In this document: one piece after another, positions 43,297-51,359 of the stretch
Layout: each line of letters starts with the position of its first letter
How positions within the stretch are numbered: the first letter of the stretch is position 1
NCBI GenBank assembly: GCA_001898935.1
Contig: MKVT01000013.1
Coordinates: 341,913 to 405,912, forward strand
DNA from: Paludibacter sp. 47-17
GTDB lineage: Bacteria > Bacteroidota > Bacteroidia > Bacteroidales > Paludibacteraceae
DNA: 64,000 nt
Direction: 5' to 3'
Position numbers and translations under genes: made by a program
Notes under the pieces: model-generated
What the model was told of the DNA's origin: nothing
Databases searched by the model: none
The model's input: only the letters and a program-made list of their open reading frames with translations

Positions 43297-43920
43297 TTAG
43301 CGGTCAATGACTCGTAAATCCCTGTTTTCAACGATTTCAAAGGCTTCCATGATAAAGCCGTGCGGGTTGTTATCACTTCGTACCGAGTTAATAAGATTAC
43401 AACGCGTTACTAAACTTCGCTCGGTGATATTGCTTTCACGGATTATCATTTGCCTTGCATACGTAGCCACTTTGTACGGGTACGAATCAAAATTGCACTG
43501 CACACTATCCACGGCAATGGTTTGATTGATATTCCCACTGATTATGCGGTTGTAGTAACCTTTTTCCGTCAGGTCTTTGTAGTAGCCGAAAGCACTTTTA
43601 TCAACCAAAAACAGGGCGCGTTTGATATTGCTTTCGATGGCATTCTTATCTGGCGACAGCGTGAAAAAGAGTTCGTGGAAACGCTTGATGTGTTCGCGAG
43701 CTTCCACAGGTCTGTTTTGTGACAAGTCCTGCGAAAGTGCGAGCATCAACGATTTCCCGCCATCCAGTACGTAGATTTTCTGCCGCTGTGCTTCGGCGAA
43801 ACTGTACGAGTTCCAAAGGGCATACCCGACAATTCCCGCGCACAGGCAGACAAACACGATTCCGAAGAACCGTATTTGTTTGAAGGATGTTTCGATGTTT
43901 TTTAATGATTTAAATTCCAT
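43297..43920 (-). CDS. traK: conjugation protein TraK (VirB8-like)
   Basis: A 207-residue protein. Short cytosolic segment with FKSLKNIETSFKQIRFFGI, one membrane helix (VFVCLCAGIVGYALWNS) and a periplasmic domain with YVLDGGKSLMLAL, IKRFHELFFTLSPD and RCNLINSVRSDNNPHGF. These phrases are those of TraK. The periplasmic domain resembles VirB8, an assembly factor of type IV secretion systems. It is 12 bp before traL. Confidence 0.92.
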   Translation of the reverse strand: MEFKSLKNIETSFKQIRFFGIVFVCLCAGIVGYALWNSYSFAEAQRQKIYVLDGGKSLMLALSQDLSQNRPVEAREHIKRFHELFFTLSPDKNAIESNIKRALFLVDKSAFGYYKDLTEKGYYNRIISGNINQTIAVDSVQCNFDSYPYKVATYARQMIIRESNITERSLVTRCNLINSVRSDNNPHGFIMEAFEIVENRDLRVIDR

Positions 43921-43960
43921 ACATTTTCTGTTTTATGAATAAATAATTGCCAGCGGTGGC

Positions 43961-44974
43961 TCACCGCCCCATTAATTTTCCTGATATGTTTCCCGTAACC
44001 GAACCTGCCGCAGCCCCCGCAGCACCGCCCGCTTTCATGGCAGCAGCGTTGACGTTGCGCCCGTAGTTACCCATTCCGCCCGCCGAAATAATCCAATTCG
44101 ATACCGTCGGAATCGTGAAGTAGCCGACAATGCCAATCAGCATAAAGATGATATACACCGTATTGGATGAATCAATGGAAAAGTTGGGGTTGTTCTGCAA
44201 TTCGGAAATATCGTTTTGCAGCATGAGGACTTGGATTTTTGCCAGTATGCAACTGAACAAATCCGATACGGGTAGCCACAGATACACGCTGATGTAGCGC
44301 GTTATCCATTGTGTCATGGTCGATTGAAAGCCATCATAGACGCTTATCGCAAAGGCGAGCGGGCCAAGAATGGCTAAGACAATCAGGAAGAACGTTCGTA
44401 TCGTGTCGATGACTAATGCGGCGGCTTGAAACAGTATTTCTAAAAGTTCCCTGAACCAGTCGCGGATGGACTTTTTCAGGCTATACATCCCGCGCTCGAC
44501 ATACATTCCCGTCACTACCATTAAGTCAGAAGGCGACCATCCGAGTTCGTCCAGTTGGCGGTCAAATTCTTCATTGCTGACGAGATAAGCAGTTTCAGGG
44601 TTGCGCATCATGGCTTCATATTCCAGTTGGTCTTTTTGGCGGCGATACTCGTTCATATCAAATGTTTGCGTTTGCAACATTTGGTTACAGCCTTTTACAA
44701 CGGGCGACATCACGGTATTAATCGTTCCCAACACAAAAGTTGGGAAGAACATAATACAAAGCCCGATTGCAAACGGTCGTAAGAGCGGATAGACATCAAT
44801 AGGTTCGGCGCGGGATAACGATTGCCACACACGGGTGGCAACGTAGAACAACGCACCCAATCCCGCAATCCCTTTGGCTACCCCCGCCATGTTACCGCAC
44901 AGGGGCATCATTTCGGTGTAGAGGTTTCGCAGAATTTGGTGCAGGTTGTCGAAATCAACGGCTAATAGTACCAT
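43961..44974 (-). CDS. traJ: conjugation protein TraJ (polytopic membrane protein, VirB6-like)
   Basis: A 337-residue protein with about seven hydrophobic stretches (FAIGLCIMFFPTFVLGTIN; FFLIVLAILGPLAFAISVY; IIFMLIGIVGYFTIPTVS) and TraJ phrases such as GYFTIPTVSNWIISAGGMG. It ends in a glycine/alanine-rich tail. TraJ is the inner-membrane channel component. Its leader contains ACCCTAAAATC, a near match to the 13-base element in front of traE, traN and mobA. Confidence 0.9.
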   Translation of the reverse strand: MVLLAVDFDNLHQILRNLYTEMMPLCGNMAGVAKGIAGLGALFYVATRVWQSLSRAEPIDVYPLLRPFAIGLCIMFFPTFVLGTINTVMSPVVKGCNQMLQTQTFDMNEYRRQKDQLEYEAMMRNPETAYLVSNEEFDRQLDELGWSPSDLMVVTGMYVERGMYSLKKSIRDWFRELLEILFQAAALVIDTIRTFFLIVLAILGPLAFAISVYDGFQSTMTQWITRYISVYLWLPVSDLFSCILAKIQVLMLQNDISELQNNPNFSIDSSNTVYIIFMLIGIVGYFTIPTVSNWIISAGGMGNYGRNVNAAAMKAGGAAGAAAGSVTGNISGKLMGR

Positions 44975-44992
44975 AATGAGTTGATTTTAGGG

Positions 44993-45622
44993 TTACCAAT
45001 AGCGTTCGTCAGCCGTTCCGTACAAGGACATCACTCGGTCAGTATCACCCTTCTTTTGCGCTCGCAGGTAAGAAATGGAAATATTCTTACGAGTATAGTA
45101 GGATACGAGATTGCGATGTTGCACCAGTCGGTCATGCACGTAGTTAATGATGTCCATGCGCTCGGCATCGGTCATCGAAAGTCCGTTGACGTTAACCACG
45201 TCTTTGAGTTCCAAAATCATATCCGCGCTTTGTTGCAGCAACTTCGTATAGCCGAAGGCAATCGCCGTCAATTCTTCGATGCGGAAGTTCGGGTCAGCCA
45301 TCATCTTTTGAAAATTATTGACGTAGATGTCGGAAATTTCGCCGACCATGAGAATGGTATTTCTCACTTTCTTGGCATCCTGTAATAAATTGTGTACGGC
45401 TTTCAACTTGTCATAATACTCTTTACCTTGGTCATAGACCTTTTTCACTTCCTGAAAATTTTTAATCATGTTGGCAGCCGTCGATGACGTTTGAACAATC
45501 TGATTAGCAGTATTTACGATACTGGTGGCAATGTTTGCAGGGTCGGTAACGACAAACTGCGCTTTGCTTGAAAGGCTGCATACGGTAAGTAGTACAGCCA
45601 AAAGAAAAAATTTAGTTTTCAT
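44993..45622 (-). CDS. traI: conjugation protein TraI (DUF4141)
   Basis: A 209-residue secreted protein with signal peptide (KFFLLAVLLTVCSLSSKAQ), then FVVTDPANIATSIVNTANQ and a long helical chain (QEVKKVYDQGKEYYDKLKAVH). The opening after the signal is diagnostic of TraI/DUF4141, related in layout to VirB5/P-type pilus-tip or periplasmic proteins. It is 18 bp upstream of traJ. Confidence 0.9.
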   Translation of the reverse strand: MKTKFFLLAVLLTVCSLSSKAQFVVTDPANIATSIVNTANQIVQTSSTAANMIKNFQEVKKVYDQGKEYYDKLKAVHNLLQDAKKVRNTILMVGEISDIYVNNFQKMMADPNFRIEELTAIAFGYTKLLQQSADMILELKDVVNVNGLSMTDAERMDIINYVHDRLVQHRNLVSYYTRKNISISYLRAQKKGDTDRVMSLYGTADERYW

Positions 45623-45637
45623 TTTTTTGAATTTAAA

Positions 45638-48130
45638 TTATTGATTACTTCGTTTACTTTCGGCGAGTTGCTTAATCGCCAGTTCAATGTTTCCGTCCAA
45701 CTTTTCAGCAAGGCGGAACAGTTCCAGTTTTTCAGTTTCTTCGGTTGTGTACGTGTAATACTCTTCCAAACTCACTTCTGTCGCATACACAGCGGATTGC
45801 ACGCCGCCCAAACCAATCCAGACTTCCTTATACCTTCGTGATGGGTTGTTCGCCATGTTGATGGAAAGTACCTGCGATTTTTCCTTTTCGGTCAATCCCA
45901 GCAAGGCTTGAATTGAATCAAACTTATTCATGTACTTACGTTGGTCGAGCAGGATTTTACAGTCGGAATTGTTTATGATACTTTCCTTCACGATGGGCGA
46001 AGCGATGATGTCATCGACTTCCTGCGTTACCACAATGGCTTCACCGAAGAATTTTCGGACGGTTTTAAACAGATACTTTATGTATTCTGCCATACCTTCT
46101 TTTGCAATCGCTTTCCACGCTTCTTCAATCAGTATCATCTTTCTGATACCCTTTAGTTTGCGCATCTTGGAAATGAAGGTTTCCATGATGATAATCGTAA
46201 CTATCGGGAACAGGATTTTGTGGTCTTTGATATTGTCCAACTCGAATACTATGAAGCGTTTAGAAAGCAAATCCAACTGTTTATCCGAGTTCAGCAGGTA
46301 GTCGTATTCGCCGCCTTTGTAGTACGGTTCGAGGACGTTCAGAAAGTTCGCCACATCAAAATCTTTCTCGCGTACCTGTTTGGCAGCAAGGATTTCGCGG
46401 TACTCACCACCGACAAATTCGTAGAAGGTATTAAAGGACGGAATGATGTTATCCAATCGGTCGATGTACAGGCTTACGGCATTTGATAAAGCGACTTCTT
46501 CGGCGCGTGTGGGCGGTTCGTTGTCCCGCTTCCATAGGGTTAATATCAATGTCTTGATACTTTCCCTTTTCTCAATATCAAACTGCCCATCGTCCGTATA
46601 AAATGGATTAAAAGCAATTGGATTTTCTTCGGTGTAGGTGAAGTAAACCCCATCCGCACCGTTGGTTTTGCGGTTTATCATCTCGCACAAACCTAAGTAC
46701 GAGTTACCCGTATCAACCAACAGCACATGCGTTCCCTGTTCGTAGTATTGCCGCACCATGTGGTTGGTAAAAAAGGATTTTCCCGAACCCGAAGGACCCA
46801 AGATAAACTTGTTGCGGTTCGTGATAATCCCGCGCTTCATCGGCAAGTCCGATATATCCACGTGCAGTGGTTTTCCCGTCAGGCGGTCAACCATCTTGAT
46901 TCCGAACGGCGAAGGCGAACTTTTATAGTTCGTTTCTTCCGTAAAGAAGCACAAGGCTTGTTCGATAAAGGTGTGGAACGATTCTTCCGAAGGAAAATCG
47001 CCTTGGTTGCCCGGAATGCCAGCCCAAAACAAAGTCGGCGTATCCACGGTGTTGTGGCGCGGCTTGCATTCCATAATGGCGAGTTGCGAACCGACATCAT
47101 TTTTAATGCGCTTCAATTCTTCGGCATCGTCCGACCACGCCATCACGTTGCAATGGCAGCGTACCGAAGTCAGCCCAAAACTATGGGCTTCGTTCAGGTA
47201 CTTTTCAATCCATTCTTTATTGATTTGGTTGCCGCGCGAATAGCGGGATAGCGAGTGCATGTTACGCGCCATCTTCTCAAACTTGCGCAGGCTTTCGGCG
47301 GAATCGTCAATGAAAATCCACTGGTTGTAAATGTGATTACACGACAATAAAACACCAACAGGCGAAGCAAAACTCAATCTACAATCGCTTCTATCGGTCG
47401 ATAGTTTTTCATACCGTCCATCGGTTCTAACGTTGGAAGGCAAATCTTCGGCATCCGAAAGCGTGTGCAGGCACATGATGTTATCACCGATTTTCATGTC
47501 GGCGGCAGACAGGGATATATCCTGTAAACAGGTGGTGTCTTCCTGCGAGAGTGCTAAGTATTTTTCAATGATACCTGCATTTTCGGGTGTGCCAACAATT
47601 TCGTCGTTTGTGAGTCTTACCAATTTGATGAAGCCACTATCGTTGACGATGCGTTCAAACTGTCCGACGGATTCCAAGAATTTCAATGCCGTTTCCTTAT
47701 CCTGAATTTCCTTGGGAACAATAAAGCCGCGGCAAAGCGTCGAAAAATTGCTTTGCCGGCGGCTGCGTTCCTTCGTGGTTTTCGTCAGGAACAGGTAACA
47801 GGTGTGATTCAGGTAGGGGCGTTCGTTGAAGTGGCGTTCAAAACTTCGGCTTAGAAAACTAAGGTCGTCTTTTTGAATTTCGGGAACGTAGTTTTCCTTG
47901 ATAAACCAATCCTGTTTGTACACGATACTAAAGTTCGGCAATACCTTCACCGCCTTTGTCCATGCGGAATGTATCGCTTCGTATTCGACACTTGTTACCG
48001 TGAAGAGTTCGGGCAGTTCCACTTTGAACGCGACGGTGATGTCGGCATCCTTTGAAATGATACAGTCCTGTTCCACCGATAGCAGCGGAAACTTGCTTTC
48101 GAGCGTAACGGCTTTTAATGTATTCCTCAT
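45638..48130 (-). CDS. traG: conjugation ATPase TraG (VirB4-like)
   Basis: An 830-residue VirB4/TraG-type ATPase. The N-terminal third is a cradle domain (VTLESKFPLLSVEQDCIIS). Walker A FILGPSGSGKSFFTNH lies near residue 446, followed by MVRQYYEQGTHVLLVDTGNSY. Walker B MILIEEAWKAIAKEGM lies near 667, with VTQEVDDIIASP behind it. It energises pilus or channel assembly from the cytosolic side. It overlaps traF by 4 bp. Confidence 0.94.
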   Translation of the reverse strand: MRNTLKAVTLESKFPLLSVEQDCIISKDADITVAFKVELPELFTVTSVEYEAIHSAWTKAVKVLPNFSIVYKQDWFIKENYVPEIQKDDLSFLSRSFERHFNERPYLNHTCYLFLTKTTKERSRRQSNFSTLCRGFIVPKEIQDKETALKFLESVGQFERIVNDSGFIKLVRLTNDEIVGTPENAGIIEKYLALSQEDTTCLQDISLSAADMKIGDNIMCLHTLSDAEDLPSNVRTDGRYEKLSTDRSDCRLSFASPVGVLLSCNHIYNQWIFIDDSAESLRKFEKMARNMHSLSRYSRGNQINKEWIEKYLNEAHSFGLTSVRCHCNVMAWSDDAEELKRIKNDVGSQLAIMECKPRHNTVDTPTLFWAGIPGNQGDFPSEESFHTFIEQALCFFTEETNYKSSPSPFGIKMVDRLTGKPLHVDISDLPMKRGIITNRNKFILGPSGSGKSFFTNHMVRQYYEQGTHVLLVDTGNSYLGLCEMINRKTNGADGVYFTYTEENPIAFNPFYTDDGQFDIEKRESIKTLILTLWKRDNEPPTRAEEVALSNAVSLYIDRLDNIIPSFNTFYEFVGGEYREILAAKQVREKDFDVANFLNVLEPYYKGGEYDYLLNSDKQLDLLSKRFIVFELDNIKDHKILFPIVTIIIMETFISKMRKLKGIRKMILIEEAWKAIAKEGMAEYIKYLFKTVRKFFGEAIVVTQEVDDIIASPIVKESIINNSDCKILLDQRKYMNKFDSIQALLGLTEKEKSQVLSINMANNPSRRYKEVWIGLGGVQSAVYATEVSLEEYYTYTTEETEKLELFRLAEKLDGNIELAIKQLAESKRSNQ

Positions 48131-48450
48131 GCGTTTTTCTTTTTACGGGTGAATAATCGTTGGATAGCCCTGCGGTTGATAAGGTATTTGGGGTGTGAGC
48201 GGCGGGCTTGTACTTTCATCAGGCCGTGTTCGCCGTATTTGGCATTCAGTGAGAAGGTCAGCCATACCAAGACTGATGCTGCGCTCACGCCAAAGCCGAT
48301 GCAAACCCATTGGCCGATACCCGCCATGTACATCACCACAAACACCACGAAAACAGCCAAAAGTCCGCCTGCAAAAATGAACAGGTATTGTGACTTCAAG
48401 CCCTTAAATTCCGCAGGTTTGCCTATCCCTTTGTTGATTGGATAGTCCAT
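48127..48450 (-). CDS. traF: conjugation protein TraF (DUF4133, VirB3-like)
   Basis: A 107-residue protein starting YPINKGIGKPAEFKGLKSQ, the standard opening of DUF4133, with two membrane helices (LFIFAGGLLAVFVVFVVMY; WVCIGFGVSAASVLVWLTF). It corresponds to VirB3 and is expected to anchor the VirB4-like TraG. The spacing of 6 bp to traE and the 4-bp overlap with traG indicate co-translation. Confidence 0.93.
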   Translation of the reverse strand: MDYPINKGIGKPAEFKGLKSQYLFIFAGGLLAVFVVFVVMYMAGIGQWVCIGFGVSAASVLVWLTFSLNAKYGEHGLMKVQARRSHPKYLINRRAIQRLFTRKKKNA

Positions 48451-48456
48451 GACCGC

Positions 48457-48756
48457 TTACAAAAAGAAGGAACGAAGGATAGTTGCCGATACAATCAGGA
48501 AGATACACGCGCCGAACCACGAGGCGGCGGTTTTGCTTGTATCAGGGTCGCCACTCGAAAACTTCGAGTACACTTTTACCCCGCCAATCAAACCGACCAC
48601 CGCACCAATGGCATATATCAATTTGGTGGCAGGGTCGAAATACGAGGTTACCATACTGGTGGCTTCGGTGATTCCCGCTGAGCCGTTGCCTTGCGCGAAT
48701 GCGCCGAGAGCAGCCAACATAAGGGCTGCCGAAAGAAATAATCTCTTTTTTGTCAT
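48457..48756 (-). CDS. traE: conjugation protein TraE (DUF4134, pilin/VirB2-like)
   Basis: A 99-residue protein with signal peptide (LFLSAALMLAALGAFAQGN), followed by GSAGITEATSMVTSYFDPATK and two hydrophobic segments (LIYAIGAVVGLIGGVKVYS; SWFGACIFLIVSATILRSF). This is DUF4134/TraE, a small two-helix protein comparable to VirB2 pilin. Its leader contains the 13-base element and a 10-bp hairpin, unlike the tight spacing of the other tra genes, so it is likely a separately controlled point. Confidence 0.92.
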   Translation of the reverse strand: MTKKRLFLSAALMLAALGAFAQGNGSAGITEATSMVTSYFDPATKLIYAIGAVVGLIGGVKVYSKFSSGDPDTSKTAASWFGACIFLIVSATILRSFFL

Positions 48757-48773
48757 AATGATTCTTGAAATGT

Positions 48774-48802
48774 GCCGTGAAAGTTGGATGGGCTTTCACG
48801 GC
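48774..48802 (-). promoter_or_regulatory. hairpin in the traE leader
   Basis: GCCGTGAAAG and its exact complement with a 9-base loop, 18 bases upstream of the traE ATG and downstream of the 13-base element at 48823. It is inside the presumed leader RNA, where it could protect the transcript, act as attenuator or control translation. Confidence 0.55.
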
Positions 48803-48822
48803 GGGTTAATACTGTTTACTTT

Positions 48823-48835
48823 GGATTTTAGTGGT
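48823..48835 (-). repeat. 13-base element, copy before traE
   Basis: On the minus strand ACCACTAAAATCC, 66 bases before the traE ATG, upstream of the leader hairpin. Identical to the copies at 41677, 51339 and 62577. Confidence 0.7.
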
Positions 48836-48889
48836 AGCCCGCTGCGCTAACCGTAATCTTTTTGTTTCATCTTTCTTGTTTTTAAAAAT

Positions 48890-49531
48890 TCAACTTAAAA
48901 AATCAGCGATGTTGAAATCGCTCGTATCTTCAATCCTATTTTCTTCATCCGTCAGTTCGATGCTCTGCACGTGCAGGCTTATCAAACTCTTTATCCGCAA
49001 GGCTTTTTCGGGACTGACGGCGGCGAGTTGTTCAACGCATTCCGTATGTTCCAGTCGGTACAGCACTTCGGCTGCCTCTGCCTCATTTTCGCTTTCGGGT
49101 TGGCTGACCGCTTCAACCGCCAAGTCCATTTCTTCATACGAAAATCCCGCTGCCAGTTCCGCTTCGCTTCCCAAGGTTTGCCGAAGTTCTTCGGCTTCCT
49201 CGTTGGTATCGACATCCTCATTTCCGGGTTCTTCGCTTTCATTTTCGTATTCCGCAGGAACATCAATTTCCATTGGTTCCGATGCGTTTTCCTCTGCAAA
49301 AGTATCGGCTTTTTCTTCCGAATTATCAGATTTTGAAGCAGTGGCAGGGGTTGGCGGTGGTTGGCTTCGATAACCGAGGACAACACGGCTTTGACCGACA
49401 ATACTTGTTTCGTCATTCCGTTTTTTCGGAATGTTTTCGTTGCTTTTCGGCAGTTCCGTTTTCTTCGGAAACGCCAATCGGTACAGGAAGTACAGCGCAA
49501 CGACAATGGCTAACATGGCAAAGAGTTTCAT
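48890..49531 (-). CDS. traD: conjugation protein TraD
   Basis: A 213-residue protein with one N-terminal helix (KLFAMLAIVVALYFLYRLA), a basic segment with GQSRVVLGYRSQPPP, a long acidic low-complexity middle (EENASEPMEIDVPAEYENE) and a conserved C-terminal part (GFSYEEMDLAVEAVSQ, VLYRLEHTECVEQLA, EKALRIKSLISLHVQS). Place and the C-terminal pattern match TraD of Bacteroidales ICEs. Its function in transfer is unknown. It overlaps the DUF3408 gene by 4 bp. Confidence 0.75.
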   Translation of the reverse strand: MKLFAMLAIVVALYFLYRLAFPKKTELPKSNENIPKKRNDETSIVGQSRVVLGYRSQPPPTPATASKSDNSEEKADTFAEENASEPMEIDVPAEYENESEEPGNEDVDTNEEAEELRQTLGSEAELAAGFSYEEMDLAVEAVSQPESENEAEAAEVLYRLEHTECVEQLAAVSPEKALRIKSLISLHVQSIELTDEENRIEDTSDFNIADFLS

Positions 49532-49944
49532 TCGATTAAGTCCTTTCTATCACGTTTGTATAGGTCGTTTATCTCATCCTTATTGGCTTCCAAGTGTTGC
49601 AGCAGCACGTTGTCAATGTAGCCGCCGACAGTAATATCCTTATCGGCAATCACCCGAACGATTTCCGTAATGGTCGCATGGATGCGCTGGCTGATATATA
49701 CGCATTGCCGCGTTTTGATTTCGTTCTTTTGCAAGAAGGTCGAAGTGTAGTCAACCGCATTGTTCCGCTTGCGCTTGGCGGTTTCTTTTGGTTTTTCGAG
49801 AACAGGCTCGGCTTCGGCTTCCTGTACTTGTATTTCCTCTTTTACAGGTTTTACCCGTTCCGCCTTTTGCGGTTCTTTTTCCTTGATGGACGAAAGCAAT
49901 AGCGATTCGTCGATTTCCCCGATGTCCCTTTTATTCGTTGCCAT
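49528..49944 (-). CDS. DUF3408 conjugation protein (TraB/TraC position)
   Basis: A 138-residue protein with a variable charged N-terminal half (KEPQKAERVKPVKEEIQVQ) and the DUF3408 domain at the end: TSTFLQKNEIKTRQCVYIS, then HATITEIVRVIADKDITVGG and YIDNVLLQHLEANKDEIND. The C-terminal domain looks like a ribbon-helix-helix DNA-binding unit. Together with the ParA-like TraA (genes overlap by 14 bp) it may form a partition-like pair acting at the ICE. CTnDOT maps place TraB or TraC here, so no symbol is given. Confidence 0.85.
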   Translation of the reverse strand: MATNKRDIGEIDESLLLSSIKEKEPQKAERVKPVKEEIQVQEAEAEPVLEKPKETAKRKRNNAVDYTSTFLQKNEIKTRQCVYISQRIHATITEIVRVIADKDITVGGYIDNVLLQHLEANKDEINDLYKRDRKDLIE

Positions 49945-50710
49945 TGTTATTCAGGTTTATGGTTTGACAAATTTCTTCGGCGAGTTCTTCAATGTTGCTG
50001 CCTTTTAGCAAAGCCTTATCAACAGGGAAAAGCGTGGAACGAAATACAGTTTTTCGTTCGTCCGATACTTCCTTGCGGAAGCGTTTACTATCGGGTAGTA
50101 GCGTTTTGAGCATTGGCAAGCCCAATTCGCCAATGGCTTTTTCGTAGGCTTTGTACAGCGAAGTCTTTTCGCGCCCATCCACCATATTCCAAAAGAGGTA
50201 TAAACCCTTGATGTTCCCTTTTTTCGGGGTAATCAGGTTGTCGGTCAGCATCACCGCATATTGCAGCGTACTTTCCAGTACCACACGGTCGGCGCTCACG
50301 GGGGCGAAAATGTAATCCATCGAAACGAGGGTTTTAATAACCCCGCCGCTGTTGAGCGTTCCGGGCAGGTCAAAGAAAATCACATCAAAATACTTGTCGG
50401 AATTATCCATCATGCTTTGGGCTTCCTCAATCGCCTTGTCGGAAGAAGTTTCCTTCACGGAATAGGCTTTAATGCCGAGCGTCGAAAACTGACGGTATGC
50501 CAAGCGTTTGAAGTAGTCATCCTGCATCACCAGTTCGGTATCGCGCTTGCGCATTTCGCCGATGCTATGCTGCGGGTAATCGCAGTCGATTACGCCCACA
50601 TGCAACCCCTTTACATAGTGCAGATGGCTTGCCATTAGCACCGTTAAGGCTGTTTTTCCCATCCCGCCTTTTTGCGTGGAAAAGGCTACGAATACTGTTT
50701 CTTTCTTCAT
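49931..50710 (-). CDS. traA: ParA-family ATPase TraA
   Basis: A 259-residue ParA/MinD-type ATPase with deviant Walker A KGGMGKTAL near residue 16, VIDCDYPQHSIGEMRKRD near 41, and Walker B FFDLPGTLNSGG near 112. It is the first gene of the tra operon in the direction of transcription. ParA proteins move DNA or place transfer complexes on the nucleoid or membrane; in ICEs a role in maintenance of the excised circle or regulation of tra has been suggested. A cluster of TACGAC repeats lies about 95-150 bp upstream. Confidence 0.92.
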   Translation of the reverse strand: MKKETVFVAFSTQKGGMGKTALTVLMASHLHYVKGLHVGVIDCDYPQHSIGEMRKRDTELVMQDDYFKRLAYRQFSTLGIKAYSVKETSSDKAIEEAQSMMDNSDKYFDVIFFDLPGTLNSGGVIKTLVSMDYIFAPVSADRVVLESTLQYAVMLTDNLITPKKGNIKGLYLFWNMVDGREKTSLYKAYEKAIGELGLPMLKTLLPDSKRFRKEVSDERKTVFRSTLFPVDKALLKGSNIEELAEEICQTINLNNNGNE

Positions 50711-50746
50711 TTCATTGAATTTTTACGTGAATAATTATTTGTTGAT

Positions 50747-50950
50747 TTATGACTGTAAGTCCTTATTTTGATGATGATTTACTGGTTTCCTGAAATACTT
50801 ACATACGACGATACGACAGCACGTCAGTACGACAATACTGATTTGAACCAGTACGACAATGCTTGTTGACGTTTGTACTTCTGCAATTTTGCGAAGTGTT
50901 GCTTCATTGAATATTCCTTTCAATCCTGATTTATGTCGTTGAAACTTCAT
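50747..50950 (-). CDS. possible small protein upstream of traA
   Basis: A 67-residue frame (MKFQRHKSGLKGIFNEATL at the start, valine-rich middle, then VCKYFRKPVNHHQ). The middle is encoded across the TACGAC repeat cluster and reads like a by-product of repeated DNA, while the first 28 residues look more protein-like. It may be the remains of a small ICE gene. Not recognised; a real product is uncertain. Confidence 0.3.
   Translation of the reverse strand: MKFQRHKSGLKGIFNEATLRKIAEVQTSTSIVVLVQISIVVLTCCRIVVCKYFRKPVNHHQNKDLQS
50804..50857. repeat. four TACGAC repeats, candidate partition or operator site
   Basis: TACGAC occurs at 50804, 50812, 50828 and 50852, so the intervals are 8, 16 and 24 bp. 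Two of them are inside the longer repeat CAGTACGACAAT (50825-50836 and 50849-50860). The cluster lies upstream of the ParA-like traA, a place where a centromere-like or autoregulatory site is expected. Confidence 0.55.
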
Positions 50951-51028
50951 GTATTTATAGAATTACATCTTTGATTTTTCTGCAAAAGAACGACGAAAAG
51001 CAGGCGTATTTTTCACTTTTTCGACAGG

Positions 51029-51065
51029 TGGCACTGGTTGGCGTCGATTTGGCACTGGTTGGCGT
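51029..51065. repeat. 16-base direct repeat, candidate oriT or operator element
   Basis: TGGCACTGGTTGGCGT is found at 51029-51044 and 51050-51065, a period of 21 bp. It lies in the non-coding space between the divergent traA and mobA operons, where oriT is expected in this ICE family. No nick-site consensus could be verified. Confidence 0.55.
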
Positions 51066-51099
51066 TCAGCGATATAGAGTACGTCTGAAATCCGCCCCG

Positions 51100-51107
51100 T
51101 AACTTTG
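51100..51107 (+). promoter_or_regulatory. candidate -7 element of the mob operon
   Basis: TAACTTTG matches TAnnTTTG and lies 35 bp after the 16-base direct repeats. Transcription would start near 51113, ahead of the small frame at 51131 and mobA. Confidence 0.5.
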
Positions 51108-51130
51108 CAGCATCGTTTAGAAAAGTCAAT

Positions 51131-51346
51131 ATGCCAACTTCAAAAGTCAATCTCGCTAACATCGAATCCGTCCCGCAGGGCGGATTTTATTTGCATCGGC
51201 AAATGGCAAGTTGTGTTTTGAGTGCCTCAAAACCGTTTTCCGTACCTGAAAACGACTTGCCCCTTGCGGGGGAAAACGCTTCCGAAGTCAGCGTTTTTTG
51301 GAAAGATTTTCGAGTGTATTGGCTTGCAGCTATGATGTACCACTAA
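51131..51346 (+). CDS. possible small protein upstream of mobA
   Basis: A 71-residue frame (SKVNLANIESVPQGGFYLH, later ENDLPLAGENASEVSVFWK) with an ATG 18 bp after the presumed transcription start and ending 13 bp before mobA. No domain is recognised. The region may equally be oriT DNA that happens to be open. Confidence 0.3.
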   Translation: MPTSKVNLANIESVPQGGFYLHRQMASCVLSASKPFSVPENDLPLAGENASEVSVFWKDFRVYWLAAMMYH

Positions 51347-51351
51347 AATCC
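51339..51351 (+). repeat. 13-base element, copy before mobA
   Basis: ACCACTAAAATCC ends 8 bp before the mobA ATG. Same orientation relative to the gene as the copies before traE and traN. Confidence 0.7.
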
Positions 51352-51359
51352 ATTTTGTT

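Noticed and set aside
46727..47251. 174-residue plus-strand frame
   Set aside because: Antisense of traG.
50800..51070. CRISPR array
   Set aside because: The repeats are short, few and have no uniform spacer length; no cas gene is present.
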